The notes below the pieces were generated by a model. That model was given only the letters and a program-made list of their open reading frames with translations. It did not search any database and had not been told where the DNA came from. Below, piece after piece: positions 55,270 through 64,000 of a DNA stretch of 64,000 nt. This stretch comes from Yponomeuta sedellus (lineage: Eukaryota > Arthropoda > Insecta > Lepidoptera > Yponomeutidae): contig OW203731.1 of assembly GCA_934045075.1 (NCBI GenBank), forward strand, positions 11,385,198 through 11,449,197, read 5' to 3'. Each line of letters opens with the position of its first letter. The stretch's first letter is position 1. The translations under genes were made by a program, and so were the position numbers.

Positions 55270-55978
55270 GGGTCCCCTACGTAGTTTCGATAGCCGTTGT
55301 TGCGAAAAACGTTGTATCGAATTTTTTTCCCGCTGCCTCATAAGTTCGAAAGCTTATGGACTCGAATGCTGCAGTGGCGAAAGACGCTGTTTCGAAAAAC
55401 ATTTTCGCTGCCTCATACGCTCGAATGCTTGTTTGTTTTTACACTTTAATGCGCAATAAAACTTAAATAACGTACAATGTGATAACAATTACGTACATCT
55501 TCGCTCCATCAACGTTCAATAGTCATATAGTTCTGTTATTGTTGGCAATTAATAGCCTTATAAACCTTTTTTGTGCATAGATACTCGCTTAAGTACTCGT
55601 TTGTACTAATACCTACTTATAATACTTGTGCAATTGATTAATTTCGAAACTTGATACCACTTCAGTACCTCGTAATTGTTATAGATCAGTACTAGATTTT
55701 TGTTACACGTAGAAAATTTGTTAAATAATAATAAATGTAGATTTAAACTAAATTTGTTTTGTTTTATTCACTACTTGATTTTTTTATACGCATTAAGACT
55801 GAATGAATCGAAATGACAAGCATTCGAGCGTATGAGGCAATGAAAATGTTTTTCGAAACAGCGTCTTTCGCCACTACAGCATTAGAGTCCATAAGCTTTC
55901 GAACTTATGAGGCAGCGGGAAAAAAAATCGAAACAACGTTTTTCGCAACAACGGCTATCGAAACTACGTAGGGGACCC
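55270..55978. mobile_element. 709-bp MITE with ~170-bp inverted repeats and 8-bp TSD
   Basis: Ends are 'gggtcccctacgtagtttcg' and its inverse. The TSD is 'atctgcac' (55,262-55,269; 55,979-55,986). Inverted arms extend to about 55,437 and from 55,815. An 8-bp TSD is typical of hAT-like transposition, though the ends are not the usual CAGGG type. Confidence 0.85.
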
Positions 55979-57026
55979 ATCTGCACCCCACCTAACCGAA
56001 ACATACCACAGTTAGTATACACTAACAGTGTACAATCAATAACTTCTACACACATTATCAGACAGTTACACACCCACAGGCTGCTCACTAGCAGTTCCAT
56101 AGACCTCGGTAACCTGGAATTTATAATTCCAGGTGGAACTGGTTACTAACTTACGTTGCCTCAGGAGAGTATCCTGGGTAATTACACGTAGACAGCCGAG
56201 CTTTACCCTCTAGGTCTTCGAGGCCGACTCGAAGGTAAGGCGAAGGTGCACTCATACAGTCTATTGATAACAATATAATATTATTAAAATTAAAATTATT
56301 ATTATTTACAAAATCTTTGCAAACCAAATTTCTAGACGTCAGTAATTCTGACACCATTCATTGTCATAAAATTTTTCAACATTCTAAAAACAAACCTCCA
56401 CAGGTTAAACCGTAGAGGGAGTAAAACTACTCTATCTACGGGTTAAACCTCTACGGGTTAAACCTACAAGGAACTCTTTGGGAATAAAATAAAAACCTCT
56501 CACCCTAACCCCATTCTTACCTCATTACTAAAATATTTCTTAACCTCTTTTTTTATAGTGTCCGTATTCTTTTTAAATATTTTAACTGTCAACTTGTACA
56601 AAACCTACCAACGCCACCTTTTTATAGTTTTAATTTTCTGTATATACGAGTATAATCACCACATTACCTTTTCGGACACATTTGCGTCATACTATTTGTC
56701 TATTTATTTATAAACTATACACTTACACCACTATCCTCTAACCAATTTTTTTTATACATCCAAACATTCAATCAGGTGCGGCGACAACACGTTAAATAAG
56801 CCTAGGTCAATTAATTTACTTATCAATCGCTTTACGCGTTACGGTGTTTACCCCACCATAGCTCTTGAGAGCAAAACTACGACGGAATCTACCCCGTCGG
56901 GTATTATGTACCCAATATTATAAATATTTTTAAAATGTAAATAATTTTCGTAGAGCGGATTGTGACTCAATAAATAAGCCTTACCACTACCGAATACCAG
57001 CGGGTGGTAACTGGCTAAATAAGGCT

Positions 57027-57091
57027 ATTTAAAAACCTATTTTAAATTTGTTCCTTAGCACGGGTTAGTGCATTAAAAATAAAAATAGTGT
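57027..57091 (+). mobile_element. 65-bp minimal fold-back SINE
   Basis: It keeps only the start of the inverted head ('atttaaaaacctatt') joined straight to the tail ('ttaaatttgttccttagcac'). TSDs are 'aaataaggct' and 'aaataagcct'. The tRNA-like core is wholly absent. Confidence 0.75.
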
Positions 57092-58271
57092 AAATAAGCC
57101 TATTACTAATTTAGACCAGTTCCAGGATAAATCTTATTAATAAAAATAGATTTTGTCTACAATGAGTGAACGTCTTCACCTTTTACTTTAGTTGAAGACA
57201 ATGATAGATGATGCATGCTAGGGATGAATGATAGATGATGAATAAAAGGGGAACTGCCTAATGTAACTCAAAATTTTTTTTCATCGCCCATCTTTTATAT
57301 TTTATTTTATTTTAATATTTAAGAATAACCATATTTACTTACCATCCCACATCCCCGACCTTCATTGACTTTACTCTTGACTTAAAATTTAAATTTTTTT
57401 AACTTGACAATATTTTTTATAAAAAAATATTTTTTAAATAAATTTTTATGAATAAATATATTTAAAAAAAATATTTTTTTTACCGGTTGCCCCCGGGTAG
57501 TGTAACGGTGCAAACCTCTTCACACCATTTTTATTTCTTTTTTATCTACCTATCATTTTCAAATATTTAAATTATGTACGTCACACATTCTTCGATTTCG
57601 CTCATTTTTCACCACTACTACTTTACGCTTTGACCAGATCTGACTTTTTACCTGCTTCTCCGTTTATCCGTTTTTATCCAGTTTTCTGTTAATATTACTA
57701 CAATTCTACAAATAAAACCACACCAAAGTCGTTCCAGAGTTTATTTATTATTATAAAAGTTATACAACGTTCCAAACGTCAGATCTTCAATTACGGTATA
57801 GGATCTCTAAACAATTTAGAACAAATCTGAACAAATCTTGCTCCAGTACCAGGCTATGTGTAGCCTGGTTATCATATTGCTTATTAAAATACCTACTTAG
57901 CTACATTTTGATTTTGGTGTCTTCATTATTGAATTTTTATTTCAATGAGTTTAATTCAACAATTATCCTAGCAACAATTTTTTCGTTTGCTTTTTTTACC
58001 GGCCTACTTTCAATATAAATTACTAGACTTAGATGCTATTATACCTTTTAAAGTATGATAGGATATTTTCATGTATCATGTATTTTACTTTTGGCACATT
58101 TTAACCTCTTATCTAGCGGAGAGTAATGTTTAGGAATTCACAAAATGTAAAAAGTAAGCTTCATTAAGTTTTTTTTTATTTATGTTTTTCTTCCTTTATA
58201 AAATAAAAATTAAATAAGCCAAACTAAGATCGGGTCCATGACAACGACAGCGATATTTGACAAACTGTCAT

Positions 58272-58425
58272 GTGTTATATTATTTTTAATGCACTAACCC
58301 GTGCTAAGGACAATTTTAAAAACCTATTTAGAGGCTAAAAATTCCACCCATACCGGGAGTCGAACCCGCGACCTCTGGCACGGTTAGCCAGATGTCGCGG
58401 GTTCGAGTCCCGGCATGCGTGGAAT
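58272..58425 (+). mobile_element. Fold-back SINE, short turn
   Basis: The inverted tail and minus B-box run to 'gcgacctctgg', turn within 'cacggttag', and return as 'ccagatgtcgcgggttcgag' to 'catgcgtggaattt'. Both cores lack the D-arm half. No TSD was found. Confidence 0.7.
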
Positions 58426-59321
58426 TTCATGAAACTGTGGTTATTAACAGGCAGTATAGGGCATTTATTCATATGGAATGAACCAGACACAGGTTTAATA
58501 CTTGGTGGGTTTCTGCCGTAACAGTACTGGACAGAAAAAAATATTTTGTTTTTTTTGTATATATCCATTGTAGTCGAAGTATGGATTAAAATAGTCTGTA
58601 CAAGCAAACACTCGAAGGTAAAAAAAAGGAACCTTTACTCGCTTTCAACATAAATTCACTGCAAGAGTTTTCAAGGATCATTGTAGCGAGCCTTGAAGTC
58701 AGCAGGTTTCGTCACGTAATTATAGCTCTGGTGCTAAGGCCCTGTTGGTGAGGGTGGCCCTCATTGACGCCGCGTCATCGATCTCGCTGGAAGGTGACTC
58801 CCGGGCGGCAGCAGCGGCGAGGTCTGACCTAGTTACATCGGCTCAATGAATACAGGGGATGGGTACCGGGGGATGTTAAAATGATCTAAGCAAACTTTCG
58901 TGGTTTCCTAGATAGGACAAAGGTCAAAATGCTAGTGTACATACATGAACTTAGTGTGTCGTGGTTAGGCTGTGCAAAGCTAAATAATTTGAAAAGTTTA
59001 TCAAGAGTAAGTTTTCCGTTTGTGTAGTTCAATAACCCGAATAACGTTTCGGATTGTTTTTCGGAGAGTACACTTTGGTCACCTTCAGTCACACTAGATG
59101 GGTGAAGGGACACTCGTACACTGCAGTGTCTGGGCATTGTTTATTAGATGGAGTAGGTTTGCCCAATACCTATACCATCCTGACAGTCGGCCTAGCCCAC
59201 AGGAAAGACGAGTTAATACGTGCGAAGCCAACCAGGCCGCGGGTTTCCTCATCAAGTTTTCCTTCACTATTAGCGTGTATGTATGAATATAAACAAAGTC
59301 ATATGTATAATAATAATAGAG
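58426..59321. other. Non-coding, nothing recognised
   Basis: A GC-richer stretch at about 58,730-58,870 has no exon-like structure that I can support. Confidence 0.35.
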
Positions 59322-59650
59322 CGGTGGTAGCGAAGCTGTATAGCAGCGGATTCTCAATCGGGAGGTCGTGAGTTCGGATCCCAGGATGAACCGATGACTT
59401 TTTTTAACTGAATTACGTACATTTGTGAATTTGTAGTAGCAATACCACTAGCTAACTGTGAAGGAAAATATCGTGAGGAAACCTGAGTGTCTGAAGTGTT
59501 CACCATATCTCAGCACTTTGAAATCGCCGATCCGCGGTGGGCACGCGTGGTGGTTAAGCCCATTCTCTCTCTCTGTGAGAGACGGTCTGTGCCCTACAGA
59601 GAAGCGTATAGGTACTTGCCCTACACGTCTAAAGACTACATTATATAGGC
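59322..59650 (+). mobile_element. tRNA-derived SINE, second family, best copy
   Basis: A tRNA-like head ('gcggtggtagcgaagctgta', B-box-like 'gagttcggatccc') is followed by the body boxes 'aaaatatcgtgaggaaacc', 'gtggttaagccc' and a tctctctctgtgagagacgg stretch. Other pieces are at 23,747, 24,440-25,120, 29,280 (-) and 63,785. Confidence 0.75.
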
Positions 59651-61515
59651 ACTGAGAATGGGAATCGAACCTGGGTCTCTCACTTCCGACTCCATTGTTC
59701 CACCCACTGGACTACCCGCTTTCAGTGGTAATCTTAACAGTAATTTAGGTTAGAAATGTGAAAATAAAGGAAAGCTAAGTATTTTTCTTGGCGTACTTCA
59801 ATGAGTACAATATTTCCTTTAGATTCTTCAATACGCTCCTAATCAGGTCGAATGGAAATCGTAGCAGTTTAAAGATGCTTTGATGTAGGTAAAAACCGAC
59901 GCCTTTATTTTTAATGAATTTTACATTACATCCATTTTCCCGCAATGCAAGGACACAGCTCTACGACTGCAGTGGGGCCTTTGACCGCCCGACCTACTTT
60001 CAGCGCTCTGACGTCACATCGCTACGCCTCCGTGACGTCACCGGAAAGCCTCCGCGAGCCCATTCAAAACTAGATCACAGCCTCGCGCCGCGCCCCCTGC
60101 TCCCGGCATATAGCACAGCTGCAGCGTAGCGAGGTCGCAGGTATATTATTTGTAGCGACAAATTGGAGGTCATTTCATCCAGCGTTCAGGTCTATTTGCG
60201 TCCAAAGGTCACCGATCTGGAAATATTATTTTGGTGATTGAATATTCTCTATATATTCTTTCATAACTATGCACTGCTTGCATATGTGTTTTAATTAAAA
60301 AAAAAAATATCTTGTTTAATATTGTTTAGTTGCGCCAACTAGGCGTCTTTAAATTTTTTCGATCTATAGTTGTCTGGAAGAATTTACTTTTAGTAATAAG
60401 GCAGTCAATTGTACTGTACTATGTTATTTTTAAGTCTCTTATATAATTCGAAGAAGAAAAAGAAGACATACATTTATTTATTACCACACAGACGGTGCAC
60501 ATGCACTAAAGAACATTCTATCTATCTATCTTATAGGCTCGCGTTCGGACTCCTGATAACTTTATTTTAACCAACCTTTAACCGATTGTCTGCTTGTTTT
60601 TTATTGAATGCCGTTCAGCACTCTAGCAGATAGAGTAATAAAAACTATTATTCACTTCATTTAACGAAGAAATGAGTTTCTCAATGGATCTGAGAATATC
60701 CTTGACATATTTATCCTTAGGTCATGCCCTTTAGACAACCGATAGGTACACAAAGCGGGGTCAGCTTAGCAATGATACATAACAGCTCAGCGGCTCAGAT
60801 GATAAGTTGCGAAGATACACAACTTATGACCTACGAGTAATTAGACTCGATTAATTATCTACTTACATTGTCTTCTTAGACGACATTGGATATATCCTTC
60901 CAGACTGAGATCAAATTGCCTGAACACTCGTCAGCCAGTTCATTGTTTCATAATCGAATAGATTGAAGATGATTCAAGACTAAATTTAAAACCTAGATTA
61001 TATTTTAGTCACTCAGAAATGATTAATTGGGTAATTGAATTTCGCAGCGCTTCTCCGAACTGGATCACTTGGACACCAATTTATGTTTAAATAGATTGCT
61101 TGACCGAATTTTAAATAGACACCTCTTAATGGAAACTAGATCTATATTCGGAGCATTTGATAAAAAATGCTAAAAATGAAGATGATAATCTCGTCAAATG
61201 CGATTTCTTAATCTTCTACGCACAGAGCGCAAGTTTTCGCGTATTTAGTACACATAAGAAGTAGGTAATAAACCTTTCCACGTCTTTGAATTAAATAGAA
61301 TAGATTGAATATATCATATAACTTTCAAACAGCACAATCAGTTGTTCCGATCCTAAAATAGGATACCATGTGTTATGGTAACCAGGCAAGGACTTCACAA
61401 ACATGGAAATACACCCAGACTAAGGTTATTCGTACAAATGTACACTGTACAGCTGCCTTTAGTGGGAATTGTATATCAATAGTATGCATTTTTCATGTAA
61501 ATATTGTAATTAATT
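59651..61515. other. Non-coding, nothing recognised
   Basis: AT-rich. The GC-richer 59,980-60,140 has a 71-codon frame without motifs. Confidence 0.4.
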
Positions 61516-61529
61516 TATGTTACATTTCA

Positions 61530-61585
61530 TTTCATACATGCCTTTGCCCAGCAGTGGGGCACAGACATGGCTAATTAAAAAAAAA
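61530..61585 (+). mobile_element. 56-bp RTE 3'-end insertion with perfect 13-bp TSD
   Basis: 'gcctttgcccagcagtgggg', 'catggctaatt' and a poly(A) run are flanked by 'atgttacatttca' (61,517-61,529; 61,586-61,598). The text equals the end of the RTE LINE at 35,328. Confidence 0.92.
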
Positions 61586-62029
61586 ATGTTACATTTCAAA
61601 CGTTTCTAAAATGAAAATTAATTCAAGAACAATGCTAATTGTTTCTGAATAAATTAATGATTCAATCGAATCCACCACCTCTCCGGCATGTTTATCAGAC
61701 GTGATACCTCTAGACAAACGATTTAATCAATCTCGGCAAGCCCATTTAAATAATTACGACACTTTATAAATTTAGACTCAATTTTTTCACGTAGTAGTTT
61801 TGATACCGCTGGCAACTTGTACGAAATTGAGTGTATGAAATTGAGTATTTTAAATTGTTGTTTATCCAAGCACATAACAATTGCAAAACACATCTTGTTT
61901 TAATTTGTCGTTACCGGAATACGGTTTCAGGTTTTGTGTTGTTTCAAGAACACGTTGTAGGTAGGTATTTAGGATAGGTAGGTACAAATAATTGACCGTA
62001 CGACATACGTGGTACTCAAAATCCATGTA

Positions 62030-62330
62030 TGGTGGAGTTTTAGGGATCCGTATCTCAAAAGTTAAAACACAACCTTAGTACAACTTCGTTGTCCCTCTAT
62101 CTGCTAGAAGCCCGAAGCATTTTAAGTGTTTAAGATTGAAATCCCTGGAGGCTGCGTAATAATCCAACTATTAAGTTAAAGCAACCAAAAGGCCGTTTGT
62201 GTCGCATTTTTGACCCTCGCAAAGAAATAAAAAATACCTAATATAAATCACAAACAGATTATATGGAGTTTCAAAATTCTACAAACGCCTACCTCGAGTT
62301 CGACTGGCACTTGTCCAATTTTTTTGCTTA
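62030..62330. repeat. Decayed copy of the 'agggttccgtacctc' repeat
   Basis: It opens 'agggatccgtatctcaaaag', keeps 'acttcgttgtccctct', 'ttgtgtcgcatttttgac' and 'ctcgagttcgactggcactt', in the same order as 5280-5800. Confidence 0.5.
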
Positions 62331-64000
62331 CAATTAGAGACTACTGAAACCGAACTCCAATTGATTTAAGGTACTTACGAGCGTATAATAAACAATACCA
62401 GCGTGCAGATACCCTTCGACATAGGAACATGGGTGAAACACCTTGTTACTTTCACCTTAAGGCAAAATAAAGAACATCTTATCAAAGTCAATGCTTGAAT
62501 AATGTTCTGTTAGGGGTGGCCAACATTCAAGCGTGACTTTAACTAATTCAAAAGTTATTTGAAATCCATAGAGGTTAATGCAGGTATTTGTTATTCAAAC
62601 CAGGAGTTTATTTTAAATCAAAAGTCATTGGCATCTGAAGCCAACAAATACAGAAAACTTTGTTGTGGTGTCTCGAAGCGAATAAACCTGAACAAATGGA
62701 AACTTCCGAAGAACAATAGAACTAATTCGAAATCCGTTAAACACATGATAAGTAATCACATTTTATCAGTAAGTCAGAATGCTGCTTGGAGTTCGTTCAA
62801 CGTTAAAGTCTTTCACCAATGTTAACAAATATATCTTTGTCTTCATGGGTTGAACTCTATGACCTGCAATGTTAATATAGGGAATAAGTCCTTATATCGC
62901 ATCCAAGGGTGCGTGGGATGGATGGGACAGAAACAATGATGTTTTCAGTTCATTTACTCTTCAATAACCTCACATATGTAGCGCAATCACCGGAAACAAA
63001 AGTTAATAAGTATTTACCTACTTGAGCATGTTTTACTTTTGATTTAAATCGATTTTGTCTTGAAGCAAAGCGAATATGGATGATAGGGTCCGTAAGGTAT
63101 GCTTTCAGAAGTCTGGTTTCAACTAATCAAGAGACTTATTCGTGAAGGGCAAGATAAGAAGTATCCGAAACCGGCGTATGGCGACTAGTGAATGTTGATG
63201 AAGCGAAAGAGAGTCAGCTTCATGACAAGAGGCAGACTCTTCCAATAATTACCCTTCGGGATTAAATGATAAGAGATGGTACATAAGTTTAGCATTTTAT
63301 TACTTATACAAAGCGGCCTACACCACACCTTTGTATTTGCTTAACATTTGCTTATATACGTTTACATTTCTTTTTGTAGTCTAAAAAGGTAATTGTATTT
63401 AGTGTTATCTCCTCACAATATTCAGGTCCAGGCTCCAGGTGTATGCATAGGCATATGCTGATGTTGTTTGTTTTTTATTGTATGTGTCATTTTTCGTCAT
63501 GAATCCTGATATTTAGATGAACATTTCTACGTGTTTTTCCCCCTTAGGGTTACTGCCAATAGTTATTCCAAGTAAAGTACTCAATAATTTATTGCAATCT
63601 ATATATACACAATTATGATATTACACTTTATAATATAGATCTTTGTGAACCGTAACATTATAATTATATGAAAAAGTATTAATGATGAAGTAAAATCTGT
63701 AATCTCTTTTATTTTGATTTTTTCCAAAAGAGTTTTCCTTAGGATGGGTGATTTCGGACAGTTTTAAACTGCATTTGTTTGGTTTTCTTCGAGCAGTGAA
63801 GGAAAATCCATCACGAGGAAACCATATTGTCTGAGGTATTTACGTGCTTCAGCGCTTGCTACATATAATGGCCCAATTTTGAGAAGAAGTGCGGAAATAT
63901 CTAGTGTAACTAATAAATTAACTATGGCATATTTATAACATGTGATTCGTTATCAACCCTTATATGTCCCCACTGCTGGGGCACGGGTCTCTTCCTGCAT
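62331..64000. other. Non-coding with three short repeat pieces
   Basis: Holds a TATG-LINE 3' piece (63,145-63,235: 'gaagggcaagataagaagta'), a second-family SINE piece (63,785-63,880: 'cacgaggaaacca') and, at the very end (63,962-64,000), a minus-strand 'gccccagcagtggggaca' tail. The rest is blank. Confidence 0.5.

Larger units (their letters stand above)
54573..57774 (+). mobile_element. Non-autonomous LTR retrotransposon
   Basis: LTRs at 54,573-54,842 (270 bp) and 57,501-57,774 (274 bp) are almost identical; the main difference is a 4-base insertion. The TSD is AACG (54,569-54,572; 57,775-57,778). Just after the left LTR, 'tggcgcccaacgataat' is a classical primer-binding-site start. The 2.66-kb interior has no gag or pol frame; it holds a MITE (55,270-55,978), a 65-bp SINE relic (57,027-57,091) and AT-rich filler. 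No polypurine tract is obvious before the right LTR. Confidence 0.9.

Noticed and set aside
62559..62825. 88-codon plus-strand frame
   Set aside because: No ATG at its start, no motif, no flanking gene signals.

Overview
This is a 64-kb piece of an insect nuclear genome, almost certainly from a moth or butterfly (Lepidoptera). The evidence is AT-rich non-coding DNA, short GT-AG introns, and a dense load of repeats of lepidopteran type: tRNA-derived SINEs, RTE-type LINE tails carrying the 'cccagcagtgg' motif, mariner, MITEs and Ty3-type LTR elements. All assignments come from reading the sequence by eye. Element edges are good to a few bases where a target-site duplication (TSD) is quoted and to tens of bases otherwise.

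Only two host genes are recognisable. On the minus strand at about 6.75-8.33 kb lies COP9 signalosome subunit 1 (CSN1/GPS1): a 12-nt coding first exon, one large exon holding nearly all the protein, and a possible tiny last exon. On the plus strand from 15,807 to 34,555 lies a six-exon gamma-glutamyl hydrolase (GGH) gene encoding a 337-residue secreted or lysosomal enzyme. Its third intron (11.8 kb) and fourth intron (4.0 kb) are stuffed with transposons. No functional link between the two genes is apparent.

Layout. 0.1-4.3 kb: a minus-strand two-ORF LINE of CR1/L2 type. 4.5-5.8 kb: repeat tails. 6.7-8.3 kb: CSN1. 8.7-9.2 kb: an unidentified coding-like remnant. 10.7-13.9 kb: repeat fragments, a SINE, a 209-bp MITE and a BovB-like RTE fragment. 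15.8-34.6 kb: GGH, whose introns hold a CR1-type LINE, fold-back SINEs, a LINE with a 285-bp perfect TATG array, a 2.1-kb inverted-repeat complex, a mariner with a MITE inside it, a cascade of perfect hairpins and a broken RTE LINE. 35.0-43.1 kb: a degraded Ty3/gypsy element with an RTE LINE in one LTR. 43.1-45.4 kb: a LINE with an apparent restriction-like endonuclease and an uninterrupted 616-codon frame. 47.8-48.6 kb: a miniature LTR element (TRIM). 51.1-53.8 kb: two copies of a TA-flanked MITE and a fold-back SINE. 54.6-57.8 kb: a non-autonomous LTR element containing a long-TIR MITE. 58-64 kb: scattered SINE and LINE tails and otherwise blank DNA.

I do not see a new multi-gene system here. 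The most unusual structure is a tRNA-derived repeat that recurs as inverted (hairpin) dimers flanked by target-site duplications, together with the hairpin cascade just upstream of GGH exon 4. Both could reflect self-primed reverse transcription.
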